DNA of 64,000 bases from Ruegeria conchae (GTDB taxonomy: Bacteria; Pseudomonadota; Alphaproteobacteria; Rhodobacterales; Rhodobacteraceae), in contig NZ_AEYW01000023.1 of assembly GCF_000192475.1 (NCBI RefSeq), positions 1-64,000 of the forward strand. Direction: 5' to 3'. The notes beneath the pieces are model-generated. The model was given only the letters and a program-made list of their open reading frames with translations, had not been told where the DNA came from and searched no databases. The position numbers and the translations under genes are program-made. Shown piece by piece: positions 9,406 through 17,559 of this stretch; the stretch's first letter is position 1, and every line of letters starts with the position of its first letter.

Positions 9406-9441
9406 TGTTCTTCTCCTGTTGGTTTGGTTTTCGTGGGGAAT

Positions 9442-10725
9442 TTACTGAGCAAAGCCCAACATCCGGGGCAGCCAAAGGGCTGCGTCCTCCCAAAATGCAA
9501 AGGCAAATAAGATGGCGATTTCGGCAATCAGAAACGGGAACAGCTTGATGGAAATCCGCTCCAGCTTTTCGCCGGTGACGGACGACAGAACAAACAGACA
9601 AGCGCCCACTGGCGGGGTCATCAACGATATGTTTAGGGCCAGAACAAAGATGATCCCGGCGTGAATGGGTTCTAGGCCAACCTGCTGTGTGAGCGGAACC
9701 AACACCGGCGCAAGGATGATCAGGATGGCGGTGATATCCATAACCATACCAACAATCAGCAGCAATCCGATGATGATCGCGATAACGGCATACCGGTTAT
9801 CTGAAAGGCCAAGAACGGTTTCCGCAATCAGTTGAGGAATGCGCTCAAAGCTCATCCACCAGCCGAGAATGCCAGCGAAGGCGATAATCACAAAGATAAC
9901 GCCAGTGATACGCGCCGTACGTACAAGCATCGCATAGAAGCCTTTGAACGTCAGCGACCGATAGACAAAAATCCCGATGAACATCGCGTAGGCCACAGCA
10001 ATCGACGCAGCCTCTGTCGGGGTGACGATCCCACCCAGAATGCCCCCCAGGATAATTACCGGCATCGCCAAAGCGGTCAGAGAGGAAACAAATGTATCCC
10101 AGACCTCGCGAGGGCTCGCGCCGCGCAATGCTTTCGGAAGGTTTTCTCGCTTACCGCCGATGGCTATGACCGCCATGCAGACGATACAAATCACTAGGCC
10201 TGGCAGAACGCCTGCGGCGAACAGGCCTGCAATGGAGACACCCATTAGCGACCCGTAGACAACCATTAGCCCCGAGGGCGGAATGGTCGGGCCGATGATG
10301 GATCCCGCTGCCGTGACCGCGCAGGCATAATCACGTTTGTAGCCTTCTTTTACCATTGCAGGCACAAGTGTCCGACCAAAGGCCGCCGCGTCCGCAGTCG
10401 CCGAGCCGGTTAGTCCAGCGAAGAAAACCGAAGCCAGCATATTGGTATGGGCCAGCCCACCACGGAACCGTCCAACCAGAACCTGAGCCAGTTTCACAAG
10501 ACGACTGGTGATCCCGATGTCATTCATGATCTCACCGGCCAGAATGAAGAACGGCATGGCAAGAAAGGGAAAGATATTGAGGCCGTTAAATATCTTGCTG
10601 GGACCAATCGCCAAGAACTGCGTTCCGCCCATGTCAATCAGACCCACGACGCCGGCAAGGCCAATGGCAAACCCAATCGGCATCCCGAACAGGATAAGGG
10701 CGACAAAAACGATTGCGACGATCAC
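9442..10725 (-). CDS. TRAP transporter large permease (DctM family)
   Basis: A 427-aa, roughly 12-helix inner-membrane protein of the DctM/SiaM type that forms the elevator transport domain. It uses a sodium or proton gradient rather than ATP. Typical elements are GIGLAG near the N-terminus, PFFILAGEIM, AGLTGSATADAAAFG, IGPTIPPSGLMVVYG and the C-terminal ISLMTPPVGACLFV. It overlaps the dctQ stop by 4 bp, showing translational coupling. Confidence 0.94.
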   Translation of the reverse strand: MIVAIVFVALILFGMPIGFAIGLAGVVGLIDMGGTQFLAIGPSKIFNGLNIFPFLAMPFFILAGEIMNDIGITSRLVKLAQVLVGRFRGGLAHTNMLASVFFAGLTGSATADAAAFGRTLVPAMVKEGYKRDYACAVTAAGSIIGPTIPPSGLMVVYGSLMGVSIAGLFAAGVLPGLVICIVCMAVIAIGGKRENLPKALRGASPREVWDTFVSSLTALAMPVIILGGILGGIVTPTEAASIAVAYAMFIGIFVYRSLTFKGFYAMLVRTARITGVIFVIIAFAGILGWWMSFERIPQLIAETVLGLSDNRYAVIAIIIGLLLIVGMVMDITAILIILAPVLVPLTQQVGLEPIHAGIIFVLALNISLMTPPVGACLFVLSSVTGEKLERISIKLFPFLIAEIAILFAFAFWEDAALWLPRMLGFAQ

Positions 10726-11240
10726 AGCGTCTCCTCCACCTCAGTGGCAAAGGGTGGCTCGTCAATATGCGACCCCAAATCCCGAAACAGGACCAGCACC
10801 AGCTGTACAGATGACAGTGCCGCCGCGACGGGAATGGCTGCGTAAAACGGAGCAAGGCTGGCGCCAAAAATCATCGCTTGGCGGGGAGCTCCGCTTTCGG
10901 CGAAGCTGATCCCAAAAAATGCGACGTATAAGAACAAAGCCAGCGCCAAAACGTCCATCGCAACCAACAGAGTACGGCGCAAACCGACGGGAAGTATCAT
11001 GATGAATGCAGTCAATCCGATGTGGTCCCTGCGCGCGATTCCGGAAGAAACTGCAAGCAATGCGGCCCAGATCATCAGGTAGCGTGCCAGCACCTCGGGC
11101 CACGGGAGTTGCCAGTGAAAATAGTAGCGGTCGACGACACCAAGCCAGACATCCAGCACCAAGGACAACATCAACGCGGCGACGATACCCTCGACGACTG
11201 AATTTATCTTTGCGCTTGCGGCGGAAAACCAGTCTGACAT
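10722..11240 (-). CDS. TRAP transporter small permease (DctQ family)
   Basis: A 172-aa four-helix membrane protein that partners DctM. Typical DctQ features are W-P-E-V-L-A-R-Y near helix 2 (WQLPWPEVLARYLMIWAALLAVSSGIARRDHIGL). It is the first gene of the island operon. GGGGAGGAG lies about 6 nt before ATG 11240, so I prefer this to the GTG at 11246. Its promoter region holds the three repeated operator-like sites. Confidence 0.9.
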   Translation of the reverse strand: MSDWFSAASAKINSVVEGIVAALMLSLVLDVWLGVVDRYYFHWQLPWPEVLARYLMIWAALLAVSSGIARRDHIGLTAFIMILPVGLRRTLLVAMDVLALALFLYVAFFGISFAESGAPRQAMIFGASLAPFYAAIPVAAALSSVQLVLVLFRDLGSHIDEPPFATEVEETL

Positions 11241-11266
11241 TCGCACTCCTCCCCAGGACCCGAATC

Positions 11267-11281
11267 TGTAACTTGGTTACA
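11267..11281. promoter_or_regulatory. Operator-like palindrome, copy 1
   Basis: TGTAACTTGGTTACA is a perfect palindrome with 6-bp arms and a 3-bp centre. It lies 27 bp upstream of the dctQ start in the divergent dctQ/rpiR region. It is the best-matching copy of three related sites and probably binds the adjacent RpiR-type regulator. Confidence 0.6.
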
Positions 11282-11317
11282 CCTTGCGCGATCAGGGTCG
11301 AGTTTTCAACGAAAAAA

Positions 11318-11331
11318 TGTAACTTAGTTTC
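11318..11331. promoter_or_regulatory. Operator-like site, copy 2
   Basis: TGTAACTTAGTTTC repeats the left arm and spacing of copy 1 with a variant right arm. It is mid-way in the divergent intergenic region. Confidence 0.5.
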
Positions 11332-11400
11332 TTTATAGCTGCCAAAATTAGGGAAATTTCGTGAATATCGGTGAATATCTTGCTCACTCACAGCGATGCA

Positions 11401-11414
11401 TGTAACTAAGTTTC
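11401..11414. promoter_or_regulatory. Operator-like site, copy 3
   Basis: TGTAACTAAGTTTC is the third copy and abuts the first possible ATG of the RpiR-type gene (11415). This placement suggests autoregulation. Confidence 0.5.
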
Positions 11415-12377
11415 ATGAGTGACCAGGAGAAAATCACGCACATGCCGAACCAACCGCGCCCTGCCTCAGATGAAAACGCGCCCCCGCATAAGGGCCGCAT
11501 TGGCGCTGTAGATCTAATCCCGGCACTGCATAACTCGCAGACCAAACTGGCAGTTCAGGAGCAGAAAGTCGCTGATTATGTAAAGGACCACCTCAACGAA
11601 ATCAGCTCGATGACTATCGGGGATCTCGCGGAACGTTGTTCAGTCAGCAAGCCAACGGTGGTGCGGTTCTGCCGTAGCCTCGGTTGCGAGGGCTTTCGGG
11701 ACTTCAAGCTTCGCCTGGCCCAGAACGTCGCCGTAAGCGCGCAGTACTTATACAGAAACGCCGGTGATGAAAGCTCTGATGCGAATACAGCGATTGACCA
11801 AGTCCTTGGGGCCTTGTTCGCGACCCTGGATGTCATGCGCGGTCAAATCGATACGGAGAGACTTGAAGAAGCAAGGGATGCCTGCCTGGACCGACGGCAG
11901 ATCCTTTTTGCGGGAATAGGAGGAGGATCCTCTCTTGTCGCTCAGGAAGCATCCAATCGCTTTTTCCGGCTCGGGATTCCATCGTTCTTCGTCAATGATA
12001 GCTATGTCCTACAAATGCGCGCGGCCGCGCTTGGGCCCGAAGACGTTCTCTTCCTTGTTTCGGCGAGCGGTGAAGCCGACGCCATCGTTAGTGCGGCGGA
12101 AGTCGCTAATGGTTACGGCGCGACCACAATCAGTATCACCAAGCCCAACACCCGACTATCAGACATATCCAAAATTGCCCTGCTCACGGAATTGCCTGAA
12201 GACAGCGACATCTACAAACCAACAGCCTCGCGATATGCCCACCTCGCAATTGTTGACGCATTGGCCATGATCGTGGCGCAGGAGATGACCGACGAAACAA
12301 AGGAGAATCTTCGTCGAATTCGTGCGTCCTTGACGGCTTACCATGGAAGAACTGGTCCACAGCCTTTGGGCGACTAA
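11415..12377 (+). CDS. RpiR/MurR-family transcriptional regulator
   Basis: A 320-aa regulator with an N-terminal HTH_6 domain (SSMTIGDLAERCSVSKPTVVRFCRSLG, about residues 57-83) and a C-terminal SIS domain (FAGIGGGSSLVAQEA and VLFLVSASGEADAIV) that usually senses a phosphosugar. It is divergent from the TRAP operon and is the likely local regulator. The SIS domain fits control by the product of the PfkB kinase, which is an inference. The start could be ATG 11415, without a ribosome binding site, or ATG 11442 behind AGGAG with 12-nt spacing. Confidence 0.9.
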   Translation: MSDQEKITHMPNQPRPASDENAPPHKGRIGAVDLIPALHNSQTKLAVQEQKVADYVKDHLNEISSMTIGDLAERCSVSKPTVVRFCRSLGCEGFRDFKLRLAQNVAVSAQYLYRNAGDESSDANTAIDQVLGALFATLDVMRGQIDTERLEEARDACLDRRQILFAGIGGGSSLVAQEASNRFFRLGIPSFFVNDSYVLQMRAAALGPEDVLFLVSASGEADAIVSAAEVANGYGATTISITKPNTRLSDISKIALLTELPEDSDIYKPTASRYAHLAIVDALAMIVAQEMTDETKENLRRIRASLTAYHGRTGPQPLGD

Positions 12378-12504
12378 CCAAGGAACGAACAGATTAGTTT
12401 GTCTCAGCGCCGCTGAACAAAATTAGTTCTGACCTGCACGGCAATCTTAGGCAACTGTGAGCCATTGAATTGGAACGTTTTTGCGAGTTTGGAAGCAAAG
12501 TGGT

Positions 12505-12741
12505 ATCAGCGGGGGACTGGTCATGTTGGCGCCATATAACGACGCGTTGCCAGATGACGTGAGAACTGCTGCAACCAATGTCGAGCAAGCGCTGAAAGAT
12601 GGAACATTGAACCCGTTTGCTGGCCCCATCACCAACGCAAATGGTGAGACGGTGATCGAAGAAGGCGAAGCGCTGACCGACAAGCAAGTTCATGAGATGA
12701 ACTGGTTTGTGCAAGGTGTCGATGGCGAGCTGCCAACCTGA
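12505..12741 (+). pseudogene. C-terminal remnant of a BMP-family ABC substrate-binding protein
   Basis: About 78 residues resemble the C-terminal end of basic membrane protein (BMP/Med)-family nucleoside- or purine-binding lipoproteins: MLAPYNDALPDDVR, DGTLNPFAGPIT, GETVIEEGEALTD and MNWFVQGVDG. The signal peptide, lipobox and N-terminal lobe are missing, and no permease or ATPase genes follow. The open frame extends to 12481, but the first codons are not BMP-like. It is probably a decaying leftover of a transporter lost in a rearrangement next to gapR. Confidence 0.7.
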
Positions 12742-13091
12742 CGAAAGTTGCGATCTAGCAAAAACGCGTGTTGCTGAACGTCTCCTGAGGCAAGCTTCTC
12801 CCCGCTTCAAGAAAGGAGAGTGTCGTAACCGCCAGGTGGGCGCGTCGAAACCGGCGCGCTCACTCTTTCTACTGTGTCGTTCACATACCGCACCCTTTGG
12901 GCCAAGAAGGTGTTTGAGAGGCAAACCCGCTCAATTCACTTCTCAATCCTGCTGATCTTTGTTCCCTGAAGACTGGTTCGTGCCATAAGCCCCAGACGTC
13001 GGTGCTATGTTCTGCTTTGTGCGTTCGTAATCCCGACACCAAGCAGTATTCAAGAAACCTTAGGCTGCGGAGCTGGTTCATTGGCTCGGTT
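12742..13091. other. Gene-free 350-bp segment
   Basis: No convincing coding frame, RNA gene or repeat was seen between the BMP remnant and gapR. The open frames present lack ribosome binding sites and natural composition. Confidence 0.5.
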
Positions 13092-13361
13092 TTAGGTCAT
13101 ACCAAGCGCTTCTTTGTACATTTCAAGAACCGCTTCTTCTTCGGCGATATCGTCCTTGTCGCGCTTGCGCAAGGCGACGACCTTGCGCATGACTTTGGTG
13201 TCGTAGCCGCGGGCCTTGGCCTCGGCCATGACCTCTTTCTGCTGGTCGGCAATATCTTTCTTTTCGGCTTCAAGACGCTCGAACCGCTCGATGAACTGGC
13301 GCAGCTCGCCTGCGGTCACTCGGTAATTTGCTGCGGCCTGATCTTCGGTGATGTCTTCCAT
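13092..13361 (-). CDS. gapR: GapR-type nucleoid-associated protein (DUF2312)
   Basis: An 89-aa coiled-coil protein of the DUF2312 family. GapR of Caulobacter encircles overtwisted AT-rich DNA ahead of replication and transcription forks. The sequence starts MEDITEDQAAANYRVTAGELRQFIERFERLEAEKK and ends KDDIAEEEAVLEMYKEALGMT, full length for the family. GGGAGAGACGCAG precedes ATG 13361. A truncated copy of its 3' third lies at 4034-4146 in the same orientation. Confidence 0.93.
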   Translation of the reverse strand: MEDITEDQAAANYRVTAGELRQFIERFERLEAEKKDIADQQKEVMAEAKARGYDTKVMRKVVALRKRDKDDIAEEEAVLEMYKEALGMT

Positions 13362-13508
13362 CTGCGTCTCTCCCAAGGGCTGAAAATAAGCAGCCGGATA
13401 CATCGGCACCGACCCGATCGCAAGCAGACATTCAATACGGCGGGCTTGTCTGAATGGCATCGATCCGCTAAGCGCGACGACGGGTTCAACGGGTGAGCGT
13501 AAACAACT

Positions 13509-13727
13509 ATGTTCGACATTATCGTCTGGGGCGGTGCCGCCCTGTCCATGGCCGGGCTGATCGGTCTGGTCTGGTGCATCTTGCGGGTGATGAAAGCGCG
13601 CAAAGCTAACCTGACCGATGAGGAACTCCGCGCTGCAGTTCAGGGCGTATTACCCTGGAATCTTGCATCCCTTTTCCTGTCGGTTCTGGGGCTAATGATG
13701 GTTATCCTCGGAATTTCTTTTAGTTAA
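13509..13727 (+). CDS. Small two-helix membrane protein
   Basis: A 72-aa protein with transmembrane helices at about residues 4-26 and 50-70 flanking a charged loop (MKARKANLTDEELRAAV). It starts 147 bp from gapR and is divergent from it. Related small proteins are common near gapR in this group, but no function is known to me. Confidence 0.65.
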   Translation: MFDIIVWGGAALSMAGLIGLVWCILRVMKARKANLTDEELRAAVQGVLPWNLASLFLSVLGLMMVILGISFS

Positions 13728-13736
13728 CCGAACAGA

Positions 13737-13952
13737 TCACACCGGCATATTGTCGAACCGCGCCTCCAGCGCATCTTCGCACAGCGCCGCATCTAACCGC
13801 CGCAAGCGCGAAGGTATCTGAACACGCTGCGCGCGCATTTTATCCAGAACCTGACTGACACGGGGCTGAAGAGCCAGTCGGGTCTCCAAGCATGCACCAT
13901 GTAGCCTTTCTTCCAGCCGTTCCGCCTCTGTATAAAGATCCTGAGCAGTCAT
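13737..13952 (-). CDS. Small hypothetical protein (71 aa)
   Basis: A helical soluble protein starting MTAQDLYTEAERLEERLHGACLE. GGGAGG (13959-13964) ends 6 nt before ATG 13952, which decides this start over the longer frame to 14108. It is convergent with the small membrane gene. The family is not recognised. Confidence 0.5.
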   Translation of the reverse strand: MTAQDLYTEAERLEERLHGACLETRLALQPRVSQVLDKMRAQRVQIPSRLRRLDAALCEDALEARFDNMPV

Positions 13953-14194
13953 TTGCATCCTCCCATACAGTGCCAGTCTGCCTGATATAGGTAACAAGAT
14001 TAAGACCAGCACGAGACCGGGCCAAAACATCGCGGAATCTTGCCTGTGAGGGCCAAATTCCGTCAATATGACCTTGGTCGCCCAAAACATATGCTCAATT
14101 CGCGGCATTTGCTTTGACAGACATCAATTCGTGATTTGGCACTTTAATCACATTCCAGTATTGATATATAAGATAGAGCCGAACGGAGGATCCC

Positions 14195-15058
14195 ATGACG
14201 CCCATAGTGAAAGCTTTTTTTGACCCTCAGACCTTCACAGTCTCATATGTGGTGCAGGAGCCCGAGGGACAGGCCTGCGCCATCATCGACAGCGTTTTGG
14301 ATTTTGATCACGCCTCGGGTCGCACTGACACCAGTTCGGCCGATCAAATTGTCGAATATGTGACCGACAACGGGTTGAAGGTGGAATGGATACTGGAAAG
14401 CCATGTCCATGCCGACCACCTGTCAGCAGCGCCCTATCTGCAGGAAAAGCTGGGGGGAAAAATCGGGATCGGTGAGAATATCGTAGTCGTGCAGGACACA
14501 TTCGGCAAAGTGTTCAACGAAGGGACCGAGTTCCAGCGTGATGGTAGCCAATTCGATGCTCTGTTTACGGAAGGGGCCAGCTTTCACATCGGCCAGATGC
14601 GCGGGGACGTCCTGCATACGCCGGGTCATACTCCGGCCTGCATGACCTATGTAATCGGCGACGCAGCCTTCGTTGGCGATACATTGTTCATGCCGGATTT
14701 TGGAACCGCACGCTGCGATTTCCCGGGCGGATCTTCGGAGGATCTATTTGCCTCAATCCAAAGGATTTTAGCATTGCCCGAAGAAACACGGGTGTTCGTA
14801 GGGCATGACTATAAGGCACCCGGCCGAGATGAATTTGCCTGGGAAACGACGGTAGGTGAACAGAAGGCGTTGAATGTCCATATCGGACAAGGCCGAAGCG
14901 TTGAGGAATTTGTCGAGATGCGCGATGCGCGGGATGCGACCTTGGCAATGCCACGTCTGATTTTACCCTCTCTGCAGGTTAATATGCGGGCCGGTCAGAT
15001 GCCACCGGCGGATGAACAAGGTGATGTTTTCATGAAAATTCCGGTCAACAAGCTTTGA
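14195..15058 (+). CDS. MBL-fold persulfide dioxygenase-like hydrolase
   Basis: A 287-aa metallo-beta-lactamase-fold protein of the ETHE1/Blh type, which oxidises glutathione persulfide to sulfite. Metal motif ESHVHADHLSAAPYL (HxHxDH, about residues 67-80), then TPGHTPACM and GHDYKAPGRDEF. Unlike the Blh proteins of Xylella and Agrobacterium it has no fused DUF442 domain; that activity is encoded separately at the end of the operon. CGGAGG lies about 5 nt before the ATG. It begins a four-gene sulfur operon. Confidence 0.88.
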   Translation: MTPIVKAFFDPQTFTVSYVVQEPEGQACAIIDSVLDFDHASGRTDTSSADQIVEYVTDNGLKVEWILESHVHADHLSAAPYLQEKLGGKIGIGENIVVVQDTFGKVFNEGTEFQRDGSQFDALFTEGASFHIGQMRGDVLHTPGHTPACMTYVIGDAAFVGDTLFMPDFGTARCDFPGGSSEDLFASIQRILALPEETRVFVGHDYKAPGRDEFAWETTVGEQKALNVHIGQGRSVEEFVEMRDARDATLAMPRLILPSLQVNMRAGQMPPADEQGDVFMKIPVNKL

Positions 15059-15085
15059 CACGGAATATCGGGTGAGGATCTAGAA

Positions 15086-15514
15086 ATGAATGTGGAGTGG
15101 ATGTGGGGTCTTGCGGGTGGCCTGCTGATCGGGCTGGGTGCCGCTGTATATCTTCTGTGCAATGGTCGGATCATGGGAGCCAGTGGCATTCTTGGCGGAT
15201 TGGTTGAGCGCAACGACCGCAGTGCAATGACGGAACGTTTAGCCTTTGTTATTGGGCTGATCGGGATGCCTTTCTTGCTACGCCCCTTGATTGCACCACA
15301 GACTCAGACTCATCTGACCCCGGATTTAGCAATTGTGATCCTGGCCGGGTTACTGGTCGGTGTGGGCACGCGGATTGCAAATGGGTGCACCTCGGGTCAC
15401 GGCGTCTGCGGGATTTCTCGCTTCTCCCTGCGCGGGATTGTCGCCACGGTTTTCTATATCCTTGCTGGCGGGTTAACGGTCGTTCTGTTTCGCCAAGTTC
15501 TGGGGGTGATCTGA
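15086..15514 (+). CDS. YeeE/YedE (PmpA-like) sulfur-compound transporter, half 1
   Basis: A 142-aa membrane protein with four likely helices and the YeeE/YedE signature NGCTSGHGVCGISR near residues 107-120. The two cysteines relay thiosulfate or related sulfur in this family. It is followed by a second half-length member; the pair together corresponds to one full YeeE/YedE protein. The genes overlap at a TGATG. Confidence 0.88.
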   Translation: MNVEWMWGLAGGLLIGLGAAVYLLCNGRIMGASGILGGLVERNDRSAMTERLAFVIGLIGMPFLLRPLIAPQTQTHLTPDLAIVILAGLLVGVGTRIANGCTSGHGVCGISRFSLRGIVATVFYILAGGLTVVLFRQVLGVI

Positions 15515-15945
15515 TGCGCTCAGTATTTGCTTTTCTCGCCGGAGGTTTGTTTGGCACCGGGCTGTTGATCTCAGGCATGACCAACACCACCAAGGTGCAG
15601 GGATGGCTGGATGTGTTCGGCAACTGGGACCCGACGCTGGCCTTTGTCATGGGCGGGGCGATCCTGCCCATGTTGGTGGCGTGGCAAATGACCCGGAACC
15701 GAACGCCGCTGGTAGGTGGCAAATTTCCTGCTCCACCTCGTGTTGAGCTGGATCGTCGGCTGATCGTAGGTTCGGTTCTGTTCGGGGTTGGCTGGGGGTT
15801 GGCAGGTCTGTGCCCGGGCCCGGCGATGGCCTCGCTCAGTTATGGTGGTGTTGGCGGAATTGTGTTCCTGATCGCAATGATTGCGGGCATGTTGGCCGCG
15901 CCAAAACTGGGCGCACAACTGGACAGGATGGCTGACGCGGCCTAA
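15514..15945 (+). CDS. YeeE/YedE (PmpB-like, DUF6691) transporter, half 2
   Basis: A 143-aa membrane protein starting RSVFAFLAGGLFGTGLLISGM, with GWGLAGLCPGPAMASL near the C-terminal third. GxCPGP is the hallmark of this half of the family. ATG 15514 overlaps the previous stop (TGATG), so the longer upstream frame to 15385 is rejected. It is predicted to form a complex with the preceding gene product. Confidence 0.88.
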   Translation: MRSVFAFLAGGLFGTGLLISGMTNTTKVQGWLDVFGNWDPTLAFVMGGAILPMLVAWQMTRNRTPLVGGKFPAPPRVELDRRLIVGSVLFGVGWGLAGLCPGPAMASLSYGGVGGIVFLIAMIAGMLAAPKLGAQLDRMADAA

Positions 15946-15954
15946 TCAGTTGTC

Positions 15955-16383
15955 ATGGAGATTCGACCGATTACCCCCCGCTATGCCGTCTCACCCCAGA
16001 TCACGGTTGAGGACGTGCCAGCCATCGCCAAGGCAGGTTTCGTCAAGGTGATTTGCAATCGACCCAATACCGAGGTGCCGCCAGATCAGCAGTCTGATGC
16101 CATCGGGCAGGCCGTGCGCAAGGCCGGAATGGAATACGAGGTATTGGAGCTGACGCACCAGACTATGACGCCAGAGAATGTCGCCCTGCAGCGCGATCTG
16201 GCCGAAAGCTGCAGCGGGCCTGTCCTGGCCTATTGCGCATCCGGCACCCGTTGCTCGGTTGTTTGGGCGCTGGGACAGTGCAACCGGCTAAGCACGGATG
16301 AAATTCTGGACGCGACGGGTAAGGCTGGCTATTCGCTCGACGGGCTTCGCCCTGCGCTGGAGCAGCTGCGCGCACAGGACTAA
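15955..16383 (+). CDS. DUF442/TIGR01244-family sulfurtransferase
   Basis: A 142-aa protein with a dual-specificity-phosphatase/rhodanese-like fold. The active loop reads AYCASGTRCSVVW, so a cysteine sits where phosphatases have HCxxGxxR. This family occurs fused to or beside MBL persulfide dioxygenases and is thought to move sulfane sulfur. It starts 9 bp after the transporter stop and closes the operon. Confidence 0.85.
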   Translation: MEIRPITPRYAVSPQITVEDVPAIAKAGFVKVICNRPNTEVPPDQQSDAIGQAVRKAGMEYEVLELTHQTMTPENVALQRDLAESCSGPVLAYCASGTRCSVVWALGQCNRLSTDEILDATGKAGYSLDGLRPALEQLRAQD

Positions 16384-16388
16384 GCCAC

Positions 16389-17483
16389 CTAGTACGGCCC
16401 ATCGCCCTCAGGCGCTGGCAGTCCAGCAAGATGTGAAATCTCGGCAACGCGTTGATCGGGATTCGATGGCAAGATATCATCCGGTTCAAGCAGAGTATCA
16501 TTCATTGCCGGTTCGCTGGTCACAATTTCTTCGTCCAGCAATGCTGACTTTTCGTCATCGTCAAGTTTGGAAACAGGGCCAGACTTGCTAGCCAGAAAGG
16601 TCTGGTCGTCCTTCGTGGGCAATGTCGCGACCGAATTGTGTTCATTTATCCGAACCGCGCGCATCCCACCGCATTGCCCCAACCGACCAATCGCCATACG
16701 GGCACGGTCGATTGACAGAACTTCAACCCGATCCACACGCGCGCCTTGCAACGGAAGGACATTGCCAACAGCCAACTCTGACAGAGCAGTCAACGGCAGT
16801 GAAATACGGCTGATTACAGCTTTCAGTTCAGCGCGCATCACGCCGGATGCCTGATCGAGGTTCATACCCGCGAGACTGTTTTCCGCCTCCTGCTCCGCAT
16901 CAGACAGCGGTCGGTCAGGCAACAACGCGCAAACCTCCCCCTGTCGGCTACCGCCAGCCAACTCGACTGTCAGATCGAATACACGATATGCCTCATCCAC
17001 CAGCGCCAGTGTTAGGCTGCGCCGATCTTCAGCTCGCGATGTGAACTCAAACCCCGACAGGCTGGCCATATCCGCCGGGGATTCGACCAGCTTCTGCGCC
17101 CGGCCCAGCATATCCTCGATCAAGGGGGCGACCATGGCGGCGTCAGTGTCCGTAAACATTCGCTCCGACGGTGGATCAGAGGTGACAATTGCGATCGTCT
17201 GCTGCTGAATCACGGCCGACACGCATCCCGGGTCCAGACACACTGCCGCCACGCTACCTTGATCCGAGCCAAAAAGCAGCATCAACCAACCCTGTTTCAA
17301 TCGCGCGGTCACATCCTCCTGCACACGCAACGCCTGTTTGGCCCCGATGACTGCCAGCGCAAGCCCCATGCCATCACCTGCCGCCCGCGCCAAACCAAGC
17401 CGCAGGGCACGTAGAATTGAACGGGGTGTATCAACTCCACCCTGCCTCGCCGATAGTTTGCGTGCCAATGCTGATTTGGTCAT
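16389..17483 (-). CDS. FliM/FliN-family C-ring-like protein
   Basis: A 364-aa protein with features of flagellar motor-switch proteins: an N-terminal CheC/FliM-like region and a FliMN_C (SpoA) domain around LTALSELAVGNVLPLQGARVDRVEVL (about residues 233-258). The last ~80 residues are an acidic, low-complexity tail. Other flagellar genes are absent here, so an alternative role is possible. The start is uncertain: ATG 17483 or GTG 17510, neither with a strong ribosome binding site. Confidence 0.7.
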   Translation of the reverse strand: MTKSALARKLSARQGGVDTPRSILRALRLGLARAAGDGMGLALAVIGAKQALRVQEDVTARLKQGWLMLLFGSDQGSVAAVCLDPGCVSAVIQQQTIAIVTSDPPSERMFTDTDAAMVAPLIEDMLGRAQKLVESPADMASLSGFEFTSRAEDRRSLTLALVDEAYRVFDLTVELAGGSRQGEVCALLPDRPLSDAEQEAENSLAGMNLDQASGVMRAELKAVISRISLPLTALSELAVGNVLPLQGARVDRVEVLSIDRARMAIGRLGQCGGMRAVRINEHNSVATLPTKDDQTFLASKSGPVSKLDDDEKSALLDEEIVTSEPAMNDTLLEPDDILPSNPDQRVAEISHLAGLPAPEGDGPY

Positions 17484-17559
17484 CGCCCCGCTCTGCCGTC
17501 TTAGAAACACCTAGGAATTGTGTAACCCGCAGATCGTTACAAATATCTTTATGACATCC

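Noticed and set aside
12394-12924. 176-codon minus-strand open frame across the BMP remnant
   Set aside because: The plus strand has recognisable BMP homology; the minus frame has unnatural composition.
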